From: Flavobacteriales bacterium
GTDB lineage: Bacteria > Bacteroidota > Bacteroidia > Flavobacteriales_D > Crocinitomicaceae
Length of the DNA: 64,000 bases
Reading direction: 5' to 3'
Assembly: GCA_947460825.1 (NCBI GenBank)
Contig: CANHHA010000001.1
Coordinates: 1 to 64,000 of the forward strand
In this document: positions 9,952 through 19,076 of the stretch, in pieces
How the letters are laid out: every line of letters starts with the position of its first letter
Numbering within the stretch: the first letter of the stretch is position 1
Notes under the pieces: generated by a model
Told to the model about the DNA's origin: nothing
Databases searched by the model: none
Seen by the model: the letters and a program-made list of their open reading frames with translations, nothing else
Translations under genes and position numbers: made by a program

Positions 9952-10950
9952 ATGACTGAACTGATTTTAATTACTGGAGCAGATGGCATGCTCGGTGCGA
10001 GTATTTGTAGAGTTGCCCTTCAGCAGGGATATGCTGTTAGGGCCTTTATCATGCCAGGAAGGAACACAAACACCCTACAGGACTTACCCATTGAGGTGTT
10101 TTACGGGGATCTTTTAGAGGTGGATTCCCTTGCACGTGCCATGGATGGTTGTCAGTATGTAATTAATGTTGCGGCCAATACTACGCTTTGGCCAAGAAGA
10201 TTACCGATCATTCAACGCGTAAATTTTGAAGGAGTAAAAAACATCGCTTCACTTGTTGCACAATTTCAAATAAAACGCTTCATTCAAATAGGCACTGCCA
10301 ATTCCTTCCACCATGGCCCCATGTCTAATCCTGGAACGGAGGAAAGCCCCTTTCAAGGCGATCAATTTAAGTTGGATTATATTGATAGCAAATACGCAGC
10401 GCAGCAATACCTGTTGCAAAAATTCAAAACGGAGGGCTTGCCCATCATCATCGTTAACCCCACATACATGATCGGTCCGTTTGATTCAGGTCCTACCTCA
10501 GGAAAAATGATTCTTGAGTTATACCGTGATAATTTGCCTGGCTATCCCTCTGGAGGAAAGAATTTCGTGTTTTCAGGCGACGTTGCCCTTGCTGTGGTGA
10601 ATGCAATTACCCGCGGGCGCGAAGGTGAGTGTTACATTGCAGGAAATGAAAACCTATCCTTTGGAGCCTTTTTAAAAATCGCTTGCGATGCCAGAAATAA
10701 ACCATTTAAGGTGCGAAGCGTTTCTCCTGCAATTATTCTAACCATTGGTTTTTTAGCATCGGTTGCCGCACGAATTATTCGCCGTCCTCCTAAATTAAGT
10801 TATTCGATGGCGAAATTAGCCTTGGAGGAACAATTCTACTCCCCAGAAAAGGCACGCAAAGAATTGGGAATGCCTGCTACCCCAATCAAAGAAGCGGTGA
10901 ACCATTGCTTAACTTGGTGGGAAGAAAATGCTTATCTTGAAAGACAATGA
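9952..10950 (+). CDS. NAD-dependent epimerase/dehydratase family (extended SDR)
   Basis: LITGADGMLGASICRVALQQGYAVRAF Rossmann motif; YIDSKYAAQ (YxxxK). Confidence 0.88.
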   Translation: MTELILITGADGMLGASICRVALQQGYAVRAFIMPGRNTNTLQDLPIEVFYGDLLEVDSLARAMDGCQYVINVAANTTLWPRRLPIIQRVNFEGVKNIASLVAQFQIKRFIQIGTANSFHHGPMSNPGTEESPFQGDQFKLDYIDSKYAAQQYLLQKFKTEGLPIIIVNPTYMIGPFDSGPTSGKMILELYRDNLPGYPSGGKNFVFSGDVALAVVNAITRGREGECYIAGNENLSFGAFLKIACDARNKPFKVRSVSPAIILTIGFLASVAARIIRRPPKLSYSMAKLALEEQFYSPEKARKELGMPATPIKEAVNHCLTWWEENAYLERQ

Positions 10951-11702
10951 ACGCAATCCCTATAGATTTTAGTCTTCCCAACAACGCTTGGTTTTTAAGC
11001 GTTCCAATCCTGCTTACGCTTGTTGGTTTTAGTACATTTTGGTTTATTTCAAAATCTGGAGCCATTAAACAGCGTTTCTATCAGGAAACAGACACCAACA
11101 TGGATAATACTAATCATATTTTCTTCACCAAAGTGGTAGGCTTTGTCGCCATGGGTTTGTTACCCTTGATAGCCATGTTAATGCTATTTCCGAGTACTTC
11201 CCTCGCTTACTACGGGTTCACGATCATTCCCGAAACCAGCCTGCTAAGCCTTTTATGGATTGTTTTGCTTTCTGTTGCTGTGATTCCCTTGGCATATTTT
11301 TCCGCCAAAAAACCTAAGAACTTATTAAACTATCCGCAAATTCGTACCAGGCAGTGGAGTAAAAGAACCTTCTATTTGAATTTATTCGGATGGTTTATTT
11401 ATTTGGTAGGATATGAGGTTTTATTCCGAGGAACCTTATTGTTTCCAATTTATCAATTAGTTGGATTGTGGCCTGCCATTGCTATTAATGTGGCTTTGTA
11501 CGCCGCTACGCACATCCCAAAAGGTATAGAAGAAACCATTGGAGCAGTACCCCTCGGCATCGTATTGTGTATTCTTACCTTACAAACAGGTACCCTTTGG
11601 ATTGCCATTTTTGTCCATGTCGCGTTGGCTTGGACCAATAGCCTAACCGCCTTAAAATTTCATCCAGACATCCATTATAATTCGCGAAAAAACGATGTTT
11701 AA
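10947..11702 (+). CDS. CPBP family intramembrane protein (putative metalloprotease)
   Basis: Multi-TM protein with YEVLFRGTLLFP and later AATHIPKG / VHVALAWTNS motifs; overlaps both neighbours. Confidence 0.7.
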   Translation: MNAIPIDFSLPNNAWFLSVPILLTLVGFSTFWFISKSGAIKQRFYQETDTNMDNTNHIFFTKVVGFVAMGLLPLIAMLMLFPSTSLAYYGFTIIPETSLLSLLWIVLLSVAVIPLAYFSAKKPKNLLNYPQIRTRQWSKRTFYLNLFGWFIYLVGYEVLFRGTLLFPIYQLVGLWPAIAINVALYAATHIPKGIEETIGAVPLGIVLCILTLQTGTLWIAIFVHVALAWTNSLTALKFHPDIHYNSRKNDV

Positions 11703-12501
11703 AGAATCCGTTGTAGTTGTCACGGGCTCAAGTCGGGGCATTGGTAAAGCGATTGCTTTCGCGTTTGCGAAAGAAGGGGCTTCTATCGTGCTTAATGGAA
11801 GAAATTCTGAACGTCTTTCCGAAACCCTGGGAGAACTCAAGCAGGTTAGTGCAAATGTAGTTGCCGTTAATGCCGATGTTTCTACCGAAGAAGGCGCGAA
11901 ATCCTTAATTGACTTTGCCCTGGAGTCTTTTGGGAAAATCACGTATTTAATCAATAACGTTGGAATTTCAAGCCGCGGAAATGTGGGTGAACTAGACCCT
12001 AAAGTAATCAAAGCCATTTTTGAGAGCAATGTTTACGGTACGATCTTTCCAACCATGATGGCCTTACCCGCCTTGCGTGCAGAAAAAGGCGGCGTATTGT
12101 TTATTTCTAGCCTTGCTGGCATTCGTGGATTACCGGGTTTAGGACCATATTCGGCCTCTAAAATGACGCTCCGTGCCTTGGTAGAGTCTATTCGAATAGA
12201 AGAGAAAAATAACGGGGTTTACGCAGGCTTGCTTTTAGTGGGAATTACAGAAGTAGCCCATGATAAAGAAGTACTTGGTCCGGATGGAAACCCAAGGTTG
12301 TTAAGTCCTCGATCCGGTAGAGGGGTAAGCACAATGACCACCGTTTCTAAGGCTGCACTGCATATGATTCGAAAGCGTAAATTCATCAAAACCCTTACAT
12401 TCATTGGTAAAATCAACCAATTGCTCAATAAACTATCTCCAGGATTGGTAGAGTGGATAATTCAGAAAAATATGGCCAAGTTCGATGAACGGTCGAAGTA
12501 G
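11695..12501 (+). CDS. Short-chain dehydrogenase/reductase
   Basis: VVTGSSRGIGKAIA, NNVGISSRG, S...YSASK catalytic motif. Confidence 0.92.
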   Translation: MFKESVVVVTGSSRGIGKAIAFAFAKEGASIVLNGRNSERLSETLGELKQVSANVVAVNADVSTEEGAKSLIDFALESFGKITYLINNVGISSRGNVGELDPKVIKAIFESNVYGTIFPTMMALPALRAEKGGVLFISSLAGIRGLPGLGPYSASKMTLRALVESIRIEEKNNGVYAGLLLVGITEVAHDKEVLGPDGNPRLLSPRSGRGVSTMTTVSKAALHMIRKRKFIKTLTFIGKINQLLNKLSPGLVEWIIQKNMAKFDERSK

Positions 12502-12606
12502 GGATGATATGAAATCTAATAGATTAGGGTAATTTTGGTTAATTTCGACTAGACACTTAACGTTTATCAAAGAAGACAGACCCTTTCAATAAATTAACTA
12601 GCCTTT

Positions 12607-13776
12607 CTATTTGCCTTTTCGCCGCTTAAGCTCCGCACTAATTAATCCCAATTCACGTCCGGTTTGACCAGCTACTGAAGTGTTTTCATCGGCACGACGC
12701 AACAGATAGGGTAGGACCTCTTTCACCGGACCAAACGGAACATATTTCGCTACATTATAGCCCGCATTTGCCAAGTTGTATGAGATGTGATCGCTCATGC
12801 CCAAAAGCTGCGCGAAAAAGAACTTTTCATTGGTGGGATCCACATTTTCCACTGCCATTAATTGAGTAAGAAGTAGGGAACTTTCTTCGTTGTGAGAACC
12901 CGCACACAGTGCAAAGTGAGCGTGATGTTCGACCATAAATCGTAAGGCATCGTTGTAGTCGCGGTCGGAAGAAGCTTTATCCGGTTGAATTGGGGAGGGG
13001 TAACCCATGGTTTTCGCGCGCTCGCGTTCTTTTTCCATGTAGGCCCCACGCACTAATTTTACACCATAAATAATGCCCTGCGCTTTAGCCGCTTCACCCT
13101 GCGCCTTTAGAAAAGCCAATCGATCATGTCGATACATCTGGACGGTATTGTAAATTATCGCACGCTGGGTATTGTACTTACACATCATTTCGAACGTCCA
13201 TGCATCCAATACCGGTTGAATCCAGGTTTCTTCCGCATCAATAAATAACCGAACCTGATCAGATGCAGCAGCGTCACAAATTCGTTGAAATCGGGATTTT
13301 AGCGCTGCAATGTCTGCTGAAATCTGAGCATTCGGGGATTTGGAAAGGTCTGATGCGATTTCAAGCAGTTCAAAGCGACCAATTCCCGACAATTTAAAAA
13401 CGGCAAAGGGGATGGATTTCGAGCCTTTGGCCATGCGTATTGTTGAAATGATGAGTTCCGTGGTGTGTTCAAAATCTTCATCGGAAGTTTTACCTTCTAC
13501 CGAATAATCTAAAATAGTTCCAACACCAAAGGCGGCGAGCTCCTGGATTCGCCCTTCACACGCATGAATGGTTTCTCCACCACAAAATTGCTTGAATATG
13601 GTAGCTTTTATAAGACCAGCTATCGGTAAACGAAGCCTTAAGGCAAGGGTTGTTGCCCATTTACCAAAACGTACAATACGCGGAGAAGCAATGACTTTGA
13701 AGAGTAAATAGGCTCGTTTTAAGCCACGGTCCGATTTGGATTTAAAGGCGACTTCGGTGTTGGAGAAATCTAACAT
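12607..13776 (-). CDS. Proline dehydrogenase family protein
   Basis: GVGTILDYSVEGK, GVKLVRGAYMEKERERA, FAQLLGMSDHISYNLA, YVPFGPVKEVLPYLLRRADENTSV. Start set to the ATG at 13776 because the ORF-track TTG lies within a TAATTTTG promoter-like element. Confidence 0.92.
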   Translation of the reverse strand: MLDFSNTEVAFKSKSDRGLKRAYLLFKVIASPRIVRFGKWATTLALRLRLPIAGLIKATIFKQFCGGETIHACEGRIQELAAFGVGTILDYSVEGKTSDEDFEHTTELIISTIRMAKGSKSIPFAVFKLSGIGRFELLEIASDLSKSPNAQISADIAALKSRFQRICDAAASDQVRLFIDAEETWIQPVLDAWTFEMMCKYNTQRAIIYNTVQMYRHDRLAFLKAQGEAAKAQGIIYGVKLVRGAYMEKERERAKTMGYPSPIQPDKASSDRDYNDALRFMVEHHAHFALCAGSHNEESSLLLTQLMAVENVDPTNEKFFFAQLLGMSDHISYNLANAGYNVAKYVPFGPVKEVLPYLLRRADENTSVAGQTGRELGLISAELKRRKGK

Positions 13777-13779
13777 ATA

Positions 13780-13787
13780 CAAAATTA
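13780..13787 (-). promoter_or_regulatory. Putative Bacteroidota -7 element (TAATTTTG), 3 nt upstream of proline dehydrogenase ATG
   Basis: Exact match to TAnnTTTG on the minus strand. Confidence 0.5.
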
Positions 13788-13822
13788 ACGCTTTTTTGTC
13801 ATTCTACGCGGCTTAAAGTTAA

Positions 13823-13830
13823 TACCTTTG
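13823..13830 (+). promoter_or_regulatory. Putative -7 element (TACCTTTG), 4 nt upstream of aroB ATG
   Basis: Exact match to TAnnTTTG. Confidence 0.55.
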
Positions 13831-13834
13831 ATTC

Positions 13835-14911
13835 ATGTTAACCATCCAATTTAATGGGACTCCAATTCATGTGGGATCGCTCGATGCTGCTCCGTTTAAG
13901 GACTTGCTAGCGGATTACAGCATGTGTAAAAAAGTTATAATGGTGGATGAAAACACCCACGATTGTTGCCTCGAGTATTTGCTTACAGCCTTTCCTTCTT
14001 TGGAAGATGCAGAAGTGATGTTGCTTCCCGCGGGAGAGGAAAATAAGGCCTTAGAGGTTTGCTATCAGGTGTGGTCGGCCATGCTGGAATATCAAATAAA
14101 TCGAAACGATTTGGTGATTAATTTAGGGGGTGGCGTGGTAACTGACCTTGGTGGGTTTATCGCTTCGGTGTATAAGCGTGGTATTGATTTTATTCATATT
14201 CCAACTTCATTGATGGGGATGGTAGATGCCGCTATTGGTGGAAAAAATGGGGTAGACCTGAATGGGCTTAAAAACATCATTGGAACCATTACCCAGCCAA
14301 AGGCTGTTTTCGTGGATGCAGGATTTTTAGAAACGCTACCACCAGAAGAAATTTTCAATGGCTACGCTGAAATGCTAAAACATGCGCTAATTCTAGATGA
14401 GAACTATTGGAATCAGTTGAAATCGTTGAATTCTGAAGAAGAATTAATAAAAATCCAACACGTCATTCGATCCATCGAACTTAAAAAACAGGTAGTAGAG
14501 GCCGATCCAACTGAAAAAGGTCTACGAAAATTGTTGAATTTTGGTCACACCCTGGGACACGCCTTGGAATCCTATTTCCTGTCTAAAAAATCCATCGCTC
14601 ATGGTCATGCTGTTGCTTTGGGAATGATCGGCGAAAGTTATATCTCGTATAAACGTGGAGTACTTTCGCAAGACGCATATCGAGAGATTGAGCAATGCAT
14701 CATTCGGATATTTCCGATGCTCGAGATTCCTGAAGAAGCCATTGAAACACTCATAGAACTCATGAGGAACGACAAGAAAAATGAGCGAAACGCCCTGAAT
14801 TTTGTCTTATTAAACGCAATTGGTTCGGCGCAAGTCAATGCGGAAATTTTACCGTCTGAAGTAGGGGAGGCCTTACTTCATTTATCCCTGCTTGCACAAC
14901 ACGGCAACTAA
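13835..14911 (+). CDS. aroB: 3-dehydroquinate synthase
   Basis: GGGVVTDLGGFIASVYKRGIDFIHIPTSLMGMVDAAIGGKNGVD, GYAEMLKHALI, LNFGHTLGHALE. Confidence 0.97.
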   Translation: MLTIQFNGTPIHVGSLDAAPFKDLLADYSMCKKVIMVDENTHDCCLEYLLTAFPSLEDAEVMLLPAGEENKALEVCYQVWSAMLEYQINRNDLVINLGGGVVTDLGGFIASVYKRGIDFIHIPTSLMGMVDAAIGGKNGVDLNGLKNIIGTITQPKAVFVDAGFLETLPPEEIFNGYAEMLKHALILDENYWNQLKSLNSEEELIKIQHVIRSIELKKQVVEADPTEKGLRKLLNFGHTLGHALESYFLSKKSIAHGHAVALGMIGESYISYKRGVLSQDAYREIEQCIIRIFPMLEIPEEAIETLIELMRNDKKNERNALNFVLLNAIGSAQVNAEILPSEVGEALLHLSLLAQHGN

Positions 14912-14913
14912 CA

Positions 14914-14940
14914 AAAAAGGCCCCCAATGGGAGCCTTTAA
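14914..14940. terminator. Putative bidirectional terminator between convergent aroB and S46 peptidase genes
   Basis: Hairpin AGGC-c-CCCA / TGGG-a-GCCT flanked by A run upstream and TT downstream. Confidence 0.6.
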
Positions 14941-14960
14941 CAGTCTAAGTATACAAACCC

Positions 14961-17093
14961 TTAGCGGATGATGGTCATTTCATCTACAATGTGTTTCGCT
15001 CCCGAAAATTTATCGATGATAAACAATACATAGCGAATATCCACATTGATGGTTTTCTGGAGGTTTGAATCAAAAATCACGTCACCGGCCATGGCTTCAA
15101 TGTTGCCGTCAAATGCCAATCCGATTAATTCTCCTTTTCCGTTTAACACAGGCGATCCAGAGTTTCCTCCAGTAATGTCATTATTCGTTAGGAAGTTAAC
15201 CGGCATATGACCTGCTTTGTCGCCATATTCACCAAAATCCTTAGTATTATTTAACTCGATTAATTGCTGTGGCAAATCGAATTCTTCATCTTTCGGCTTA
15301 TATTTTTTAATGGTCCCTTCCAAGGTGGTGTAATAATTAACTTTGGCGTCATTGCGACCATCTGCCGGCAAGGCGCTCACGTTGCCATAGGTTAAACGCA
15401 TCGTGCTGTTAGCGTCGGGATATTTCACAGGACTCAATCCAGATTCACGCATTCCTTTCACCAATTTACGATAGGCTTGCATATAATCGGCCTGTAACTG
15501 AATCATCTCCGGTGTAGTTGCATTAATGTGCGCAATCAGTTCTTGAGAAAACACAATCATTGGGTCGTCGGAAATCTTATTTTTGGTTTCGCCGTTAATC
15601 CAGGAAAGTACTTTTTCTTTAAAACTGAAAATCGAGGTGCTTAACATGGTCGTTGCACGCATGGCTACAGCATCTGGGCTTTCGAAACCTGCCGGTTGTT
15701 TGTACCCCGCTTTGGTCATATACAACATTAGACCATTCATTAGAATGTCCTTTTCTGTAGGAAGTGAGACGGTGCTATAAAACTCTTCTACGGCATTGAG
15801 CAATCCTGCTTGAAGTTCTTTCTTCTTAGCTGCATCCGCTTTTTCATATTCCATCATCTTGGCTCCAAGATTTCTTGAAATCATTGCGAATTCTGACGAC
15901 CTCAATAAAATAGACAAGTAATTATCATGTCGCGACTTCTCATTGGTTGCTGCGTAATATTTATTTATGGTACTTACTACGTTACCATATTCTTTCTTGT
16001 TTTTGCGTTTGTTTGCCCACGCATCAAAGGCCGCTTCATTTTCTGCTTTCGTTTTCGCTGTGCCGAATTTACTTAAGGCATCAATCATTCCTTGACGGTT
16101 TTTCCAATAATTCGCTAGGCGCGCATATTTCGACGCATAGTTCAGTCGAACGTTATCGTCAGTATCCATGTAATTCTTCATAGCATCCATGGCGGTTTTG
16201 GAAGCTTCAACCCAAGCAGGGTAAGCATACTTCACATTTTGGTCGATTCCTGAGGCAGGCAACCAACGGTTAGTTCTGCCCGGAAACCCGAGAATCATGG
16301 CGAAATCACCTTCTTTAATCCCTTGAATATTTACTTTCAAGTGAACTTTTGGTGTTAATGGGACATTGTTTGGAGAATAGTCTGCCGGATTACCGTTTGC
16401 GTCAGCATAGATTCGGAACATAGAAAAATCTCCGGTGTGACGTGGCCATTCCCAGTTGTCGGTGTCGCCACCAAACTTACCAATTGAATTTGGAGGTGTC
16501 CCTACCAAACGAACGTCTTTATAGTCTTGGAATACAAAGTAATAGTATTCATTGCCTTGAAAAAATGACCGCACATTCACTACATATTTTCCGCCTTCGC
16601 TGTTTTCCTTTTCAATCAAGGCGATTTCATCTTTAATAATTTTCTCACGTTCAGCTTCAGACATTGTGTCGTTCACCTTACTTAAAATCCGCGTAGAAAC
16701 ATCGTTCATGCGAACAAAGAAGCGAACAAACAGAGATTTTGGCTTCAGCTCATCTGCCTTTGTTGCTGCCCAATAGCCATTGGTTAAGTGATCTACTGCT
16801 GGGGTAGACAATTCGGCAATAGCATCATATCCGCAGTGATGGTTCGTTAACACTAACCCTTGAGATGAAATCAATTCTGCAGTACATCCTCCGTTGAATT
16901 GAACGACTGCATCCTTCAAACTGGAATGGTTAATGCTATAAATTTCTTCGGCGGTTAATTGCAATCCGAGTTTTTCCATATCACGTTGATTCAAACGTTC
17001 AATGAACATTAAGAACCACATTCCTTCGTCGGCTCGAACAAAGAACCCAACAAAAAGGGCAATGGCTAAGAGTGTGTTTTTCATGTTTTTCAT
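14961..17093 (-). CDS. S46 family peptidase (dipeptidyl-peptidase 7/11-like)
   Basis: GMWFLMFIERLN, GGCTAELISSQGLVLTNHHCGYDAI, NNDITGGNSGSPVLNGKGELIGLAFDGN. Confidence 0.95.
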   Translation of the reverse strand: MKNMKNTLLAIALFVGFFVRADEGMWFLMFIERLNQRDMEKLGLQLTAEEIYSINHSSLKDAVVQFNGGCTAELISSQGLVLTNHHCGYDAIAELSTPAVDHLTNGYWAATKADELKPKSLFVRFFVRMNDVSTRILSKVNDTMSEAEREKIIKDEIALIEKENSEGGKYVVNVRSFFQGNEYYYFVFQDYKDVRLVGTPPNSIGKFGGDTDNWEWPRHTGDFSMFRIYADANGNPADYSPNNVPLTPKVHLKVNIQGIKEGDFAMILGFPGRTNRWLPASGIDQNVKYAYPAWVEASKTAMDAMKNYMDTDDNVRLNYASKYARLANYWKNRQGMIDALSKFGTAKTKAENEAAFDAWANKRKNKKEYGNVVSTINKYYAATNEKSRHDNYLSILLRSSEFAMISRNLGAKMMEYEKADAAKKKELQAGLLNAVEEFYSTVSLPTEKDILMNGLMLYMTKAGYKQPAGFESPDAVAMRATTMLSTSIFSFKEKVLSWINGETKNKISDDPMIVFSQELIAHINATTPEMIQLQADYMQAYRKLVKGMRESGLSPVKYPDANSTMRLTYGNVSALPADGRNDAKVNYYTTLEGTIKKYKPKDEEFDLPQQLIELNNTKDFGEYGDKAGHMPVNFLTNNDITGGNSGSPVLNGKGELIGLAFDGNIEAMAGDVIFDSNLQKTINVDIRYVLFIIDKFSGAKHIVDEMTIIR

Positions 17094-17139
17094 AGTTTTT
17101 CTGAATTAAGGATGGCTAATATAGTAAAATTAGTAGACT

Positions 17140-17778
17140 TTATTTTGCATTTTGCGAACGTGTTTTTTGAATGCGTTGTTTCTTCATCCGACTCAGGGAT
17201 TCAGGTAAGATTCCTAAATACGATGCAATTTGATGTTGAGGAACCAGTTGTTCAATGCTTGGGTGGCGTTCAATGAGCGCTATATAACGTTCCTCAGCAC
17301 TGGCAGATACGGTGAGAAACAACCGTTTTTGAAGCACTGCAAGCGTTCGCTGTGCCATTATTCGAAACAAACGCTCCATTTGAGGGATATGCTGAAAAAT
17401 CTCATCAATTCCGTCTTGCGTAAAGGCAAGGAGCCAAGTATCTTCCAAGGCCTGAACATTAAGTTGTGAAGCAGACCTCAATTCAAAACTCGCCAAATCT
17501 CCAATCCACCAATCTTTAAAGCCAAAATACAGCACATGTTCCTGGGCTTTCCCGTCGATGTAAAACACACGCATCGTGCCAGAGATAATGAATGCCTGTT
17601 CAAATCCAATGTCTCCTTCACGTAAAAAATAGGACTTCCGTACTAAATGGCGTAAGGTGAATCTGTGGCGTATAAACGCCTTATCTGAATCAGTTAATGT
17701 GACACGCTGTTGAATATAGGCAAAGAGGTCATTAAAAGCTGTTTCCTCCGTCACGAGAGTTGCATTCGAATTCTCCAT
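17140..17778 (-). CDS. Crp/Fnr family transcriptional regulator
   Basis: Cyclic-nucleotide-binding-like fold (YFLREGDIGFEQAFIISGTMRVFYIDGKAQEHVLYFGFKDWWIGDL) and C-terminal HTH (QIASYLGILPESLSRMKKQ). Confidence 0.85.
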   Translation of the reverse strand: MENSNATLVTEETAFNDLFAYIQQRVTLTDSDKAFIRHRFTLRHLVRKSYFLREGDIGFEQAFIISGTMRVFYIDGKAQEHVLYFGFKDWWIGDLASFELRSASQLNVQALEDTWLLAFTQDGIDEIFQHIPQMERLFRIMAQRTLAVLQKRLFLTVSASAEERYIALIERHPSIEQLVPQHQIASYLGILPESLSRMKKQRIQKTRSQNAK

Positions 17779-19076
17779 TCTTTCGGATATAAATTATTAA
17801 AACGGTTTCCGAGGTGCTTAACAAACCCTAGACCCATTTGGTTGAAGGTCACTTTGTAAAAACCGGATTCTTGCGCCTGAACAGGAAAGGTTTCACCCCG
17901 CAAATACTGCAATGCTTCACGTTCACTGAGCTCAATAGACTTAATGTTACTGCTAACGGATGGAAGTAAGGCTAACTCGTGATACGGAATCCACCCTTTG
18001 GGGGTCTGCTCCGCGATTTTAACTCCTTTTTTAATGATTCGAAGCGGACTATCGATAGATTTTAGCAAGGATATTGCCCCCTTACTGAGTAAATGCATCC
18101 CGGTTCGCTCTTCGATTAGCACTTGATTTTCTGTACGGATAATGCCAAAGGGTGCATCTTTCGAAACAAGATCCAACTCGTTCTCTTCCGTTGGGATTAG
18201 GGTACCTTTTTTACGCAAAACCGCTATATAGAGTCCTTCCGACGCCGTGACTCCTGGGAGAAAATAATGCCCAAGATTATTTCGCCCGGCAACGCAAGCG
18301 GATGGGACATTCCAAGAAACCAATTCAAAGGATCCATCGGCCAACATGTGTGTGATTTGGTCTTCATTTTCCAATTGATTGAAGGTACAAGTAGAATACA
18401 CACAATATCCACCGGGTTTAATGGATTGGATGACGTGACTTAATATTTCTGATTGACGAGCCGCACAAAATGCTGGAGAATCGGGTTTCCATTCGGAACG
18501 CGCATTTTTATCTTTTCGAAACATTCCTTCACCAGAGCAGGGTGCATCCACTAAAACCACATCAAAGCAATCTACAAGATTGCTAAAAGCCTCAGGTGAA
18601 TCATTGGATACCAAGATGTTATAGACGCCCCATTTTCCTAAATTTTCCGCAAGAATATTACTGCGGTGACGGTTAATTTCATTGGCAAGTACCACGGAAT
18701 TCGAAGGCAAAGCATCCAACATTGCGCTTGTTTTTCCACCGGGGGAAGCACAAAGATCCAATACACGCGTACCTTCCGGCAAATCAAGGTTTTTTATTAA
18801 GTCGGTAAGTACCATGGAGGCTGCTTCTTGCGCATAATAAACACCGGCGTGATAGCTCGGGTCTAGGGTGAACGACGGCCGTTCTTCCAAATAGTATCCC
18901 ATTGCGCACCATGAAACGGGACGCAACGTAGTAGTATCCTTCGCCGATGCTTTGCGTGGATTAATGCGAATCGAAATCGGTGAAGGCTGGTCTAAGGCAT
19001 GAATTAGTTGTTCGCCAAAGGGAGAGTTCGCTCGAATGGAATCAATAAAAGCTTCAGGAAGCGGGATATTTAACAT
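17751..19076 (-). CDS. rRNA (cytosine-C5) methyltransferase, RsmB/RsmF (NOL1/NOP2/sun) family
   Basis: VLDLCASPGGKTSAMLD, VLVDAPCSGEGMFRKD, YSTCTFNQLENE. Confidence 0.93.
   Translation of the reverse strand: MLNIPLPEAFIDSIRANSPFGEQLIHALDQPSPISIRINPRKASAKDTTTLRPVSWCAMGYYLEERPSFTLDPSYHAGVYYAQEAASMVLTDLIKNLDLPEGTRVLDLCASPGGKTSAMLDALPSNSVVLANEINRHRSNILAENLGKWGVYNILVSNDSPEAFSNLVDCFDVVLVDAPCSGEGMFRKDKNARSEWKPDSPAFCAARQSEILSHVIQSIKPGGYCVYSTCTFNQLENEDQITHMLADGSFELVSWNVPSACVAGRNNLGHYFLPGVTASEGLYIAVLRKKGTLIPTEENELDLVSKDAPFGIIRTENQVLIEERTGMHLLSKGAISLLKSIDSPLRIIKKGVKIAEQTPKGWIPYHELALLPSVSSNIKSIELSEREALQYLRGETFPVQAQESGFYKVTFNQMGLGFVKHLGNRFNNLYPKEWRIRMQLS

Noticed and set aside
12502-12606. Possible terminator (AATCT-AAT-AGATT) between convergent SDR and proline dehydrogenase genes
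   Set aside because: Five-bp AT-rich stem without a clear T tract; too weak to call.
17230-17469. Plus-strand ORF antisense to the Crp/Fnr regulator
   Set aside because: Shadow of a well-supported minus-strand CDS; same reasoning applied to the other antisense ORFs over tilS, mutS2-like, S46 and pyrG genes.
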